Source of the DNA: Cytophagaceae bacterium
Lineage (GTDB): Bacteria; Bacteroidota; Bacteroidia; Cytophagales; Flexibacteraceae
Length of the DNA: 64,000 nt
Assembly (NCBI GenBank): GCA_947458545.1
Contig: CANGYH010000004.1
Span: forward strand, 62,001-126,000
Direction of reading: 5' to 3'
The notes below the pieces were generated by a model, which was given only the letters and a program-made list of their open reading frames with translations, searched no databases and had not been told where the DNA came from. Positions 52,279-60,977 of this stretch are shown here, piece after piece. The stretch's first letter is position 1, and every line of letters starts with the position of its first letter. A program made the position numbers and the translations under genes.

Positions 52279-52949
52279 GGGCTGTGCCCCCTACAGACTG
52301 TGCAATGGCTGTGCCATTGTCACGTGCTCTGGCGAGGCTGTGCCTCGCGTGTAGGCCAGGGCGATAGACCTGGCAGTATGCGGATGGCGCAGGGTTGCGG
52401 ATTGTAGCGCGGGCTGTAGCCCGCGAGGCCTGCGTGCTTACCCCAGGCTAAAGCCAGGGGCTACTGCTATGGCGACGGCTAAAGCCGAACGCTTTGAGCC
52501 TTCGGCAGCAAGAAAGTTGCTGTTCGAGGGCTCCAGCCCTCGCAACCCTCGCTGGCAGGGCTCCAGCCCTGCATACCCCCCTACCGCAAACACAGCGCAA
52601 CGGCACAAACAAGGCCCAGGCACCGCTCTTAGCATACCTTACCCAACATCAACATCTGTTATCTCTTATCTTTTCTCTTTTATCTCCCCCGTTGGGCACC
52701 TTCCGCAGGGCGGGCTGGCAGCCCGCACTACAAAATGCGTTCGGCTTTAGCCGTCGCCATAGCAGTAGCCCCTGGCTTTAGCCTGGGGTAAGCACGCAGG
52801 CCTCGCGGGCTACAGCCCGCGCTACAATCCAACCCCACACCCTCCGCATCCTACCATCTCTCCCGCCCTGGCCTACACGCGAGGCACAGCCTCGCCAGAG
52901 CACGTGACAAGGGCAAAGCCCTTGCACAGTTTGTAGGGGGCACAGCCCT
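52279..52949. repeat. Large inverted repeat packed with short hairpins
   Basis: Core arms of 94 bp are perfectly complementary (52399-52492 and 52737-52830). Outer imperfect arms (about 52279-52365 and 52864-52949) extend the structure to ~215 bases per arm. Each arm is made of short self-complementary units such as GCGGGCTGTAGCCCGC, CCAGGCTAAAGCCAGG and GGCGAGGCTGTGCCTCGC. More units of the same grammar lie in the 244-base centre (52525-52573, 52708-52726). The whole interval 52161-53201 has no credible gene. Confidence 0.85.
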
Positions 52950-53201
52950 TGCACAGTTGAAGGCGCCGCCGCCCTTACAGGACGTACACGGTTTGCAGAC
53001 CGAGGGCCTGCGGTGGGTAGCTATGGGCGCTTTTCGTCCCAACAATCTAAAAATCAATAGGATGGTTAGCAAGAGCGGTGTTATCTTCGGGTAAGCGTGC
53101 GTGGTAGTGGGTTAGGCCTTGGCAGTGTTGGGCCGCGCAGGTTTTTTGAACATCATCTTCGTTCTGAACGGGCTAGACGGCCGTAACCACAAAAACCTTT
53201 C

Positions 53202-55172
53202 ATGTCTTCTAACCGGTCTTCGGAGGGTAAGTCCATACCCGTAGGCAAGCGGCCGCCTCGTGCTATGCTTCGCCTTTTTATGGAGCTGCTGCATCAGGTA
53301 GCAGGGCCAGACAATACCTTCATCTGGTATCTGAATCTGCAGACGGAGACTTTCCGCTGGCGCCTGCACCACCCTACCCCTGACAGCGGCTCTGCCACAA
53401 GCGGAAAGGCCTCGTTGCAAGACCTGCTGGCCTCTATCGCCGAGGCCGACCGCCCTCGCTACCTGCATATGCTGGAGCTTGCCAAGACCAGCGGCCGGCT
53501 GCAGGGCAGTTTCTTGCTCTGGTCTCCGACGCAGGGGCAGTTTGTATCTGTGCGGGTAGAGGGTGTGGTACGCTACAACCGCGCCGGCAAGCCCATTGCC
53601 GTGCTGGCCGTTTTACAGAACCTGACCGCCGCCGACAAAGCCGCCGCCGAACAACGCAGCCAGCAAGCCCAGATAGAGCTGCTGCAAGACGACCCTAGCC
53701 TCACCATCTGGCTGCAAGACGAAGACCTGCGCTACATCTGGATCAAAAACGGCCAGACGAGCGAAGCATATCTGGCGTTGGTAGGTAAAACAGACCAAGA
53801 GCTAGGGCTAAACAAGCGCTTTGCCCAGATCATAGACGCCAAGCAGCGCGCCCTGGCCACCGGGCAAGATCAACGCTGGGAAGGCTGGATAGACTCTTAC
53901 GTCACCCAAAGGCAGAGCTACATGAGAGTGCTGCTGAAGCCCACCGTATTGCCCAACGGCCGCCTCGGCCTGCTGGGCCGCGCCGTAGATGTATCTGATA
54001 CCGTGCGCGCAGACGAGGATATCATGGTAGAGCGGAGCATGTTTCAGCTCTCTATGCGGCTGGGGGGGATTGCCAGCTTTGTGCAAGGGCCAGACAAACG
54101 CTACCGCTGGGTGTACGACCCCATCCTGGGCTTTGCCGGGCCAGAGATCATTGGCAAGACGGATGCCGAGCTGGGCCTGAACAACCCCAACGTTGAGGCA
54201 CTCTACCGGTGGAAGGATGAGGTCTTTGTTCATCAGCGCCCAGGCGCGGCTGGGTTTTGGGTAGAGCGCGGCGGCGAGCGCCGCTTTGTACACCACCAGG
54301 CCGAGCCCTTTGCCCTGCCAGACGGCAGCCCTGGCCTGATTGGCGTGGCCATAGACATGACGGCAGGCAAACAGCAAGAAGATAAACTTGCCGACCAAAC
54401 CCGCCTGTTGCAAGAGCGTACCCGACAGCTAGAGCAGCAGCTGGACGCCAAACGAAAAGAGCTGGAGCAAGCCCGGCAACTGCAGCTGAACATGCTGCCC
54501 AAACGCAGCCTGGTGGCCACGCACGCCGAGCTGGCCTACGACATGACCACCGCCGAAGAAGTAGGCGGAGATTACCTAGACTACCTGCAACCCGCCCCCA
54601 ACGCCTTTACCCTGGCCCTGGGCGACGCCACCGGCCACGGCATGCGCGCCGGCATCATGGTGGCCACGGTTAAGAGCTTGTTCCAATGCCTGGGCAATAG
54701 CCTGCCGCCTGCCGAGCTACTGGGCCAAATGGGTGCCCAGATAACCGCTATGGAGTTGCAACAAATGTTTATGGGGTTGCTGGTTCTCCATTTTCAGGAC
54801 GACCACGTATTATTTTCTAACGCCGGAATGCCGCCCGTGCTCGTTTACAGGGCAGCCAGCAGGCTGGTAGAGCGGCACCAGGCACCGGCCCTTTTTCTGG
54901 GCACGCCCTTGCAAGAGAGCTTTGCCACCACCCGTATATCGCTAGCGCCCGGCGACGTTGTGCTGGCTATGAGCGATGGGCTAATGGAGTCATTTTCAGC
55001 CACTGGGATTATGCTGGGCATACAGGCCATAGCCCAGTGCCTGCAAGACACAGGCCACCAAAGCCCAGGCCAGATCTTGCAAGCATTGCATAAACTGCGG
55101 TTGCAGCACACAGGCACCCGCCCCCTGGCAGACGACGTAACGGTAGCCGTTGTTAAACTAAAAGAAAGGTAA
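53202..55172 (+). CDS. PAS-domain PP2C/SpoIIE-type serine phosphatase
   Basis: A 656-residue cytoplasmic signalling protein. Three PAS-like sensor regions lie at about 25-140, 155-275 and 285-395 (the last two contain the related strings YIWIKNGQTSEAYLALVGKT and YRWVYDPILGFAGPEIIGKT). A coiled coil follows (about 395-440, TRLLQERTRQLEQQLDAKRK), and then a SpoIIE phosphatase domain (about 440-656) with GGDYLDYLQP, LALGDATGHGMRAGIMVAT, SNAGMPPVLVYR and LAMSDGLMESF holding the metal-binding aspartates. It dephosphorylates a partner protein in response to an unknown signal. A sigma-54 activator gene follows after 102 bases and is probably functionally linked. Confidence 0.9.
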   Translation: MSSNRSSEGKSIPVGKRPPRAMLRLFMELLHQVAGPDNTFIWYLNLQTETFRWRLHHPTPDSGSATSGKASLQDLLASIAEADRPRYLHMLELAKTSGRLQGSFLLWSPTQGQFVSVRVEGVVRYNRAGKPIAVLAVLQNLTAADKAAAEQRSQQAQIELLQDDPSLTIWLQDEDLRYIWIKNGQTSEAYLALVGKTDQELGLNKRFAQIIDAKQRALATGQDQRWEGWIDSYVTQRQSYMRVLLKPTVLPNGRLGLLGRAVDVSDTVRADEDIMVERSMFQLSMRLGGIASFVQGPDKRYRWVYDPILGFAGPEIIGKTDAELGLNNPNVEALYRWKDEVFVHQRPGAAGFWVERGGERRFVHHQAEPFALPDGSPGLIGVAIDMTAGKQQEDKLADQTRLLQERTRQLEQQLDAKRKELEQARQLQLNMLPKRSLVATHAELAYDMTTAEEVGGDYLDYLQPAPNAFTLALGDATGHGMRAGIMVATVKSLFQCLGNSLPPAELLGQMGAQITAMELQQMFMGLLVLHFQDDHVLFSNAGMPPVLVYRAASRLVERHQAPALFLGTPLQESFATTRISLAPGDVVLAMSDGLMESFSATGIMLGIQAIAQCLQDTGHQSPGQILQALHKLRLQHTGTRPLADDVTVAVVKLKER

Positions 55173-55274
55173 ACGAATCTGCCAAAAAATCAACAACTTT
55201 TCCTTTATTAGGAAAGTGTTGCAGTTTTAACAATCGTGCTACAACTTTATGGTTGTTAACCAGCTACCGCCTGC

Positions 55275-56639
55275 ATGGCCTTTCGAATTTTCATTGTTGA
55301 AGACGACCCGTGGTATGCCGAACTGTTGGCACATCACCTGAGTCTGAACCCAGACTACGAGGTTTATCGCTATGCCACGGGCCAAGAGGCCCTGGCCAAT
55401 CTGTACCTGAAGCCTAACGTAGTAACGCTAGATTATTCGCTGCCAGAGATGAACGGCGAGACCGTTCTGCGCAGGCTGAAAGACCAACTGCCGACGGCCG
55501 ACGTGCTCATCATCTCGGGGCAAGAGGATGTTGGCACGGCCGTACACCTGCTCAAAATCGGGGCGTACGACTATATCCTCAAAGACGAGGAGACCACCAA
55601 CCGCGTGTGGCATGCCATCCTCAACATCCGCGAGCGGCAGCAACTCCGCAATCAGGTAGATGATCTGCTGGAGCAGGTTAGCCAGAAGAACACCTTCCAG
55701 AACCTGATCAAAGGGCAAAGCCCGGCCATAAAGCGCATCTTTACGCTGCTAGAGAAAGCCGTGCGCACCAACATCACCGTGGTGGTTACGGGCGAGACAG
55801 GCACCGGCAAAGAGCTTGTAGCCAGGGCCGTGCACTACAACTCTGACAGGCGCAAGAAACCGCTGGTGGCCGTCAACATGGCCGCCATCCCCAAAGAGCT
55901 GCTGGAGTCTGAGCTCTTTGGCTACGAGAAAGGCGCCTTTACAGGGGCTGCTACACGCCGCATCGGCAAGTTTGAAGAAGCCCAGGGCGGTACCCTCTTT
56001 TTAGACGAGGTGGCCGAGCTGGACGCCGCCCTGCAGGCCAAGATCTTGCGCGTGCTGCAAGAGCGCGAGCTGCGCCGCGTGGGCGGCAACGAGACCGTCC
56101 ACCTGGATTTTCGCCTCGTGGTGGCTACCCACAAAAACCTGGCAGACGAAGTGGCCGAGGGCCGCTTCCGCGAAGACCTGTTCTACCGCCTGCAGGGCAT
56201 CCCCATAGACCTGCCCCCGCTGCGCGAGCGCGGCTCCGACAGTGTGGTGCTGGCCAAGTACTTTTTAGAGGAATTTGCCCAAGAGAACAATCTGGCGCCC
56301 AAACCCCTCTCTGAGGCAGCGAAGCAGAAGATTTTGAGCTACCCCTGGCCCGGCAATGCCCGCGAGCTTAAATCTACCATGGAGACGGCCATGGCCCTGG
56401 CCGACGGCCCCGAAATTGCCGACGCAGACCTGCTGCTGACCGCAGGCCCCCGGCTGAAGCCCTTCTGGCTAGAGCCCCAGGTAACGCTAGACCAGATCGA
56501 GCGCCAGGCCATAGAGGCAGCCCTGCGCCGCCAAAACGGCAACGTCCAAAAGGCGGCAGACCAACTGGCCATCTCCAAATCCAAAATCTACCAGTGGATT
56601 AAGAGCGGAGAGATCTCTCTGGAGCATGTGAAAGGGTAA
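55275..56639 (+). CDS. Sigma-54-dependent response regulator (NtrC type)
   Basis: A 454-residue activator. The receiver domain (1-125) has the acidic pocket IVEDDPWYAEL and phospho-acceptor VTLDYSLPEMNGE, then the conserved Lys in YILKDEE. The AAA+ domain (about 145-380) has Walker A GETGTGKEL, the sigma-54 contact loop ELFGYEKGAFTGA and Walker B GTLFLDEVAELD. The C-terminal Fis-like helix-turn-helix (about 405-450) contains LRRQNGNVQKAADQLAISKSK. It opens sigma-54 promoters when phosphorylated. No histidine kinase is adjacent. The PP2C phosphatase upstream suggests a mixed Ser/Asp signalling route. A short hairpin lies in the 102-base gap (about 55195-55235). Confidence 0.95.
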   Translation: MAFRIFIVEDDPWYAELLAHHLSLNPDYEVYRYATGQEALANLYLKPNVVTLDYSLPEMNGETVLRRLKDQLPTADVLIISGQEDVGTAVHLLKIGAYDYILKDEETTNRVWHAILNIRERQQLRNQVDDLLEQVSQKNTFQNLIKGQSPAIKRIFTLLEKAVRTNITVVVTGETGTGKELVARAVHYNSDRRKKPLVAVNMAAIPKELLESELFGYEKGAFTGAATRRIGKFEEAQGGTLFLDEVAELDAALQAKILRVLQERELRRVGGNETVHLDFRLVVATHKNLADEVAEGRFREDLFYRLQGIPIDLPPLRERGSDSVVLAKYFLEEFAQENNLAPKPLSEAAKQKILSYPWPGNARELKSTMETAMALADGPEIADADLLLTAGPRLKPFWLEPQVTLDQIERQAIEAALRRQNGNVQKAADQLAISKSKIYQWIKSGEISLEHVKG

Positions 56640-56641
56640 GC

Positions 56642-56773
56642 GCGCCCCGCTGCTAAGCAAGGTCGCAGACTTTGCTATAGCCGCTGCTGCTGTCGCAAGC
56701 CTCCAGGCTTGCGACAGCGGGGGGTAATCGCGCCCCCCTGCTAAGCAAGGTCCCAGACTTTGCTTAGCAGGGG
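56642..56773. repeat. Degenerate copies of the GCTAAGCAAGG hairpin element
   Basis: Two ~34-bp direct repeats (56642-56675 and 56730-56763) begin with a GCGCCCC-type tract and contain CTGCTAAGCAAGGTC and CAGACTTTGCT. The second is itself a hairpin (GCTAAGCAAGG...TTTGCTTAGC). A separate hairpin TGTCGCAAGCC/GGCTTGCGACA lies between them (56691-56716). They share the terminal motif with the 173/174-bp elements at 57906 and 58986. Confidence 0.7.
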
Positions 56774-56799
56774 GAAACTGAAGCCAGCGATACATTACC

Positions 56800-57846
56800 T
56801 TAATTAGGTTTAAAATGTCTGGTATTTTGATTATTTACCTTTTGCAAAGCAAAAAGCTTTTCGTTAGCCTCAATCTTCTTTTTGCCATCATCTGTATCGT
56901 AATCATTTTCAATCAGTTTCTGAGCAAAATAATCAGATTTTGAAGGGTTGTCTAGGATTTGATAGATAGTAGCTAGATTGTAATAGGCAGAGTATCTAAT
57001 TTTCTTTTCTGCCTTTGAATCACCTGCATATTTTTGAGGCAACGCTTCGAAGTAGGTAATATTAGAGTTCAAACCTTCTCGGATGGGCTTGCCGTCAACC
57101 AATGTATCCGATGGGCTGATTTTGGTTGCAAGAAGCTTAATCTCTTCGCAGCGCGTTTTATGCTCTTTGGCTTCAGGATGCTTATCACCGTCTATGTACC
57201 AAAGCGTGTAGGGTAGAGTTATTTCTGGGTATGCGTAGGTTTCGTTGGCAAGCGAGATAAAGATCTTACAGTCGCGCAAGAATCCCTCTAGGTACAGCTG
57301 GCGCCGAATAGTGGCCTGGTAGTTCATGTAATAGTTATTGGCATCGGCAGCAGTACGGAACTCAGGGCTTTCCCACAGATATCCGTTGTTAAAAGGCGTA
57401 GGGACGACTCCATACGATTTGGTCAAAATAGTATTTCCATCTGAAGTTGTCAGTTTCCCTTTAACAGTATAATGATAATTCATATTTAAGAAAAACCTAG
57501 GCGTCCGATTACCCTTGTTGTCCGTATATGATTTATCAACCATCTTAGGAACGTCTGTGAAAAGTTGTCCCAGTTCTAACAAGACTTTGACATCCGCAGA
57601 TTCTGCGGTGGGCACTTTCGATAGCCCCACAAGTTCTAGGTTCTCAAGCTCTTTGATCTCCTTAATAGATTCTTGGTCTGGCTGGAGCGTAACTTGAACG
57701 TGATATTTCCGCTGATTAGGCTTCAGAGGTTTGGATGGCAGGTTGCGTGAGCGCACTTCAAACTTGCTCTCATCTAAATCAACCTTTTGCCCATAGGCCA
57801 AAGAGAAAGTAATGAAAGCAAGTAAAGCCAGGATTGCGTTTTTCAT
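56800..57846 (-). CDS. AT-rich secreted protein of unknown function
   Basis: A 348-residue protein with a clear signal peptide (MKNAILALLAFITFSLAYGQ). The mature part begins KVDLDESKFEVR, has beta-rich segments, and ends in a TPR-like helical pair (YYNLATIYQILDNPSKSDYFAQKLIEN in outline). No known family is recognised. Base composition is clearly poorer in G+C than all neighbouring genes and codon use is different (many AAA, GAT, TTT), which suggests transfer from another genome. It lies between two repeat clusters, consistent with an island. Confidence 0.75.
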   Translation of the reverse strand: MKNAILALLAFITFSLAYGQKVDLDESKFEVRSRNLPSKPLKPNQRKYHVQVTLQPDQESIKEIKELENLELVGLSKVPTAESADVKVLLELGQLFTDVPKMVDKSYTDNKGNRTPRFFLNMNYHYTVKGKLTTSDGNTILTKSYGVVPTPFNNGYLWESPEFRTAADANNYYMNYQATIRRQLYLEGFLRDCKIFISLANETYAYPEITLPYTLWYIDGDKHPEAKEHKTRCEEIKLLATKISPSDTLVDGKPIREGLNSNITYFEALPQKYAGDSKAEKKIRYSAYYNLATIYQILDNPSKSDYFAQKLIENDYDTDDGKKKIEANEKLFALQKVNNQNTRHFKPN

Positions 57847-57905
57847 GGAGGATTTTTTTAAGCGCAGCAATAATACAACATATCGCTGCTAACGCACGAC
57901 ACTCG

Positions 57906-58079
57906 GCTAAGCAAGGCCTCTGACCTTGCTTTTGGCCGCTGCAAGTCTCCGACTTGCAAGACGGGCGCAGCTCATCGGTGGTGATGATTCAAGCAGAAGC
58001 CGCACTGCGATGATGCTATAATTGATTGCAAGTCAGAGACTTGCAGCGGCGGAAAGCAAAGTCAGAGACTTTGCTTAGC
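57906..58079. mobile_element. MITE-like element, copy A (174 bp)
   Basis: Starts GCTAAGCAAGG and ends CTTTGCTTAGC. The outer ~52 bases on each side are imperfect terminal inverted repeats containing GCCGCTGCAAGTCTC. The centre (about 57958-58028) is unique. It is the sister of copy B at 58986-59158 (about 90% identical by eye). Its right terminus supplies the stop codon (TAA, complement of 58075-58077) of the primase-like ORF, so it probably inserted into that gene. Confidence 0.75.
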
Positions 58080-58524
58080 GCGTGTGGCTCACTTGGCAGA
58101 TGCCGTAGCGAGCCAGCCACTCGGGGCCGATGCCGTAGCCTTGCCAGAACGCCAGGCCCTTGGCGCTCAGCGCTGTCGCGCGCAGCAGCTCGGCCTTGGG
58201 GGTGGCGTTGGGGAGGTTAAGCTCATCGGCCATGGCTTTGAGCAGGGCCACAAAGTCGCGCTGGGCGTCTAGCCTATGCACGTGGGCCGCAAAGGCAAAC
58301 ACATCGCCCGTGTAGCGCTCATCGCCGTGGTCTTTGTGGAGCCAGACGTCTCTGTCTCGCCAGATCGATAGGCTGGCCTTGCGGTCGTCGTAGAAGGGGT
58401 TGCGGGCGTTGCGGCAGCGCCGCCCCAGCGGAGCCTTCAGGCCCGGCACATGGGCCAGGTAGTAGTCTAGGCCACCCCGGGTAGCGGCCAGAATCTCTGT
58501 TTTCCTATCGAGCGCAGCAGACAT
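58075..58524 (-). pseudogene. Primase-like CHC2-type N-terminal fragment, cut off by a MITE-like element
   Basis: A 149-residue product resembles the N-terminal zinc-finger region of phage or plasmid primases: CRNARNPFYDDRKASLSIW, then GDVFAFAAHVHRLD, the usual second-half motif GD.F.F. The zinc ligands are incomplete (one Cys in the first half, no CxxC after it), so it may be a divergent CHC2 domain. Primases continue with TOPRIM and helicase domains, but the frame ends in SHTR at a TAA inside the terminal repeat of MITE copy A. Iteron-like repeats lie upstream of its start. It reads as a remnant of an integrated replicon. Confidence 0.6.
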
Positions 58525-58644
58525 AGGGCTGGGGTGCTACCGGCCAGGGCCATCTGGCAGTCAGCTGGGCAAAACAAGCACCTGCGGCAAGCACTCTGCA
58601 GCATTTGGCACAAGCCTGCCCGATATAAGCCCTCCAGGGCTCTC

Positions 58645-58957
58645 CAGTAAGTAAACAGTAAGTAACCAGTAAGTAAAATAAGTTACTTACTGTGCTTTTT
58701 CTGGCTTGTAAAAGCCTGATATTCAATACTATATACCTATTCTATATACCCTATTTCAGTAAGTAGTAAGTAAATACGGTATAAACTTTAATGGTGTATG
58801 GCCGTCAGTACCCCAGGCCCCCGGCGCCACGCCTCGCACCCATCGTATGGGAAAAGTTTGGTTTGGCGTGTTTACTTACTTTGCCTACTTTTTTGCCCTC
58901 TAACCCATTGTGCATCAAAGGCTTGCGCGGTCAGTAAGTAAAAAAGTTACTTACTGA
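58645..58957. repeat. Iteron-like CAGTAAGTAA repeats
   Basis: Three contiguous 11-bp direct repeats CAGTAAGTAA(A/C) at 58645-58677, followed by an inverted copy at 58683-58692. Further direct copies are at 58757-58774 (double) and 58932, inverted copies at 58871-58880 and 58947. The last pair forms an 11-bp palindrome (58931-58941, 58947-58957). The surroundings are AT-rich (ATATACC repeats at 58730-58750). The 645 bases 58525-59170 hold no credible gene, only these repeats and MITE copy B. Confidence 0.8.
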
Positions 58958-58985
58958 AAAAAGGGGCAACCCGCCACTTGCTGAC

Positions 58986-59158
58986 GCTAAGCAAGGTCTC
59001 TGACCTTGCTTTTGGCCGCTGCAAGTCTCCGACTTGCCAAACAGACGCGGCTCATCGGTGGTGATGATTCAGGCAGAAGCTGATCTGCGATGATGCTACA
59101 ATGAATGCAAGTCAGAGACTTGCAGCGGCGGAAAGCAAAGTCAGAGACTTTGCTTAGC
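58986..59158. mobile_element. MITE-like element, copy B (173 bp)
   Basis: Same boundaries (GCTAAGCAAGG...CTTTGCTTAGC), inverted termini and centre as copy A, in the same orientation, about 907 bases further right. It ends 12 bases before the end of aspS. The two copies bracket the primase fragment and the iteron-like repeats. No clear target-site duplication was found. Confidence 0.75.
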
Positions 59159-59170
59159 GGGGGGAATGCT

Positions 59171-60907
59171 TTACAACCCCAACTCCTTCTTCAGCTTCGG
59201 TTCGATCTCGCTGGGGGAGTCTATCATTACGTCGCGGCCGGCGTTGTTTTTGGGGAAGGCGATGTAGTCTCGGATGGACTCAGAGCCGCCGAGGATCATG
59301 CAGAGGCGGTCGAAGCCGAAGGCCAGGCCGCCGTGGGGCGGGGCGCCGTACTCGAAGGCGTTCATCAGGAAGCCGAACTGGGCCTGGGCCTCCTCGGGGC
59401 TGAAGCCGAGGATATCGAACATGCGGGCCTGCAGGGCTTTGTCGTGGATGCGGATGGAGCCGCCGCCGACCTCGTAGCCGTTGATGACCAGGTCGTACGC
59501 GTTGGCGCGGACGCGGCCGGGGTCGGTGTCCAGCAGGGCGATGTCCTCGGGGTAGGGGCTGGTGAAGGGGTGGTGCATGGCGTACCAGCGGCCGTCTTCC
59601 TCGTTGTACTCCAGCAGGGGGAAGTCTAGCACCCAGCTTACGGCAAAGCTCGCCTTGTCGCGCAGACCGAGGCGGGTACCCATCTCCAGGCGCAGCTCGC
59701 CGAGGGCTTTGCGGGTTTTGGCGGCGGGCCCCGCTAGGATGAGGAGCAGGTCTCCGGGTTGAGCCTGGGCGGCTTCTAGCCAGGTTTTGAGCACCTCGGG
59801 CGTGTAGAACTTATCTACCGAGCTCTTTACCGAGCCGTCGGCCTCGTAGCGCACGTACACCAGGCCTGTGGCGCCGATCTGCGGGCGCTTTACCCACTCG
59901 GTAAGCTCATCTACCTGTTTGCGGGTGTAGCCGGCGCAGCCCGGGGCCACGATGCCGCCTACGTACTCGGCCTGGTCGAACACGCCGAAGCCGTGGCCGG
60001 CGGCCAGGCCTTTGAGCTCGCAAAACGTCATGCCGAAGCGCAGGTCGGGCTTGTCAGACCCATAGAGGCGCTCGGCGTCGGCGTAGCTCATGCGGGCAAA
60101 AGGGCGGGGCAGCTCGATGCCGAGCGTGTCTTGCCAGAGCTGGCAGATGAGGCCCTCGAAGGTGTCGAGCACGTCGTCGCGCTCCACGAAGCTCATCTCG
60201 CAGTCTATCTGCGTGAACTCGGGCTGGCGGTCGGCGCGCAGGTCCTCGTCGCGGAAGCACTTCACGATCTGGAAGTAGCGGTCCATCCCGGCCACCATCA
60301 GCAACTGCTTAAAGGTCTGCGGGCTTTGGGGCAGGGCGTAGAACTGCCCCGGGTGGATGCGGCTTGGTACCACAAAGTCGCGGGCACCCTCGGGCGTGCT
60401 TTTGATCAGCACCGGGGTCTCTACCTCTACAAAGCCCTGGCCATCCATGTACCGGCGTACAGACTGGGCGGCGCGGTGGCGCAGCAGCAGCGCCTCGCGC
60501 ACGGGGGCGCGGCGGATGTCGAGGTAGCGATACTTGGCGCGGAGGTCTTCGCCACCGTCGGCCTCGTCTTCGATCACGAAGGGAGGCGTCTTGCTCTCGT
60601 TGAGCACGTGCAGGCGCTCGGGCAGCACCTCTACGTCGCCGGTGGGCATCTGGGGGTTTTTGCTGTAGCGCTCTACCACGCGGCCCTGCACCTGCAGCAC
60701 AAACTCGCGGCCCAGGGTACGGGCCTGGGCGCGCAGGGCCTCGGGCACGTCTTCGTTGAGCACGATCTGAGTGATGCCGTAGCGGTCGCGCAGGTCTATC
60801 CAGACGACGGAGCCTTTGTCGCGCACGCGCTGCACCCAGCCGGCCAGCGTAACGGGGGTACCAACATCTGCCAGGCGCAGCTGGCCGCAGGTATGAGAAC
60901 GTAGCAT
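59171..60907 (-). CDS. aspS: Aspartyl-tRNA synthetase
   Basis: A class IIb synthetase of 578 residues, the usual bacterial length. It has the OB-fold anticodon-binding domain ([23 protein letters not shown] in outline), class II motif 1 ([21 protein letters not shown]), motif 2 ([18 protein letters not shown]), the bacterial GAD insert (about 290-420) and motif 3 ([15 protein letters not shown]). The ATG at 60907 starts at [10 protein letters not shown], the standard family start. TACTTTTG lies 11 bases upstream. The gene is divergent from the PIG-L deacetylase. Discriminating versus non-discriminating type was not determined. Confidence 0.98.
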   Translation of the reverse strand: MLRSHTCGQLRLADVGTPVTLAGWVQRVRDKGSVVWIDLRDRYGITQIVLNEDVPEALRAQARTLGREFVLQVQGRVVERYSKNPQMPTGDVEVLPERLHVLNESKTPPFVIEDEADGGEDLRAKYRYLDIRRAPVREALLLRHRAAQSVRRYMDGQGFVEVETPVLIKSTPEGARDFVVPSRIHPGQFYALPQSPQTFKQLLMVAGMDRYFQIVKCFRDEDLRADRQPEFTQIDCEMSFVERDDVLDTFEGLICQLWQDTLGIELPRPFARMSYADAERLYGSDKPDLRFGMTFCELKGLAAGHGFGVFDQAEYVGGIVAPGCAGYTRKQVDELTEWVKRPQIGATGLVYVRYEADGSVKSSVDKFYTPEVLKTWLEAAQAQPGDLLLILAGPAAKTRKALGELRLEMGTRLGLRDKASFAVSWVLDFPLLEYNEEDGRWYAMHHPFTSPYPEDIALLDTDPGRVRANAYDLVINGYEVGGGSIRIHDKALQARMFDILGFSPEEAQAQFGFLMNAFEYGAPPHGGLAFGFDRLCMILGGSESIRDYIAFPKNNAGRDVMIDSPSEIEPKLKKELGL

Positions 60908-60918
60908 AATGGAGTGTG

Positions 60919-60926
60919 CAAAAGTA
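60919..60926 (-). promoter_or_regulatory. Promoter -7 element of aspS (TACTTTTG)
   Basis: TAnnTTTG match on the minus strand, 11 bases before the aspS ATG. Confidence 0.55.
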
Positions 60927-60964
60927 CGGCTTGGGGGGCAGGCGCGGCCCTGCCCCGGCCTTGC

Positions 60965-60972
60965 TACCTTTG
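60965..60972 (+). promoter_or_regulatory. Promoter -7 element of the PIG-L gene (TACCTTTG)
   Basis: Perfect TAnnTTTG match ending 5 bases before the ATG at 60978, the same spacing as for ispG and the putative toxin gene. Confidence 0.65.
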
Positions 60973-60977
60973 CCCCC

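Noticed and set aside
52275-52950. Possible CRISPR array or retron-like RNA in the hairpin island
   Set aside because: Units are palindromes of varying sequence arranged as one inverted repeat, not direct repeats with unique spacers; no cas or reverse transcriptase gene is near.
53202-56639. PorXY-type T9SS regulators
   Set aside because: PorX has a PglZ-like effector domain and PorY is a histidine kinase; these proteins have AAA+ and PP2C domains.
58645-58957. CAGTAAGTAA array as a CRISPR
   Set aside because: Repeats are only 11 bp, partly contiguous and partly inverted, with no regular spacers. An iteron-like array fits better.
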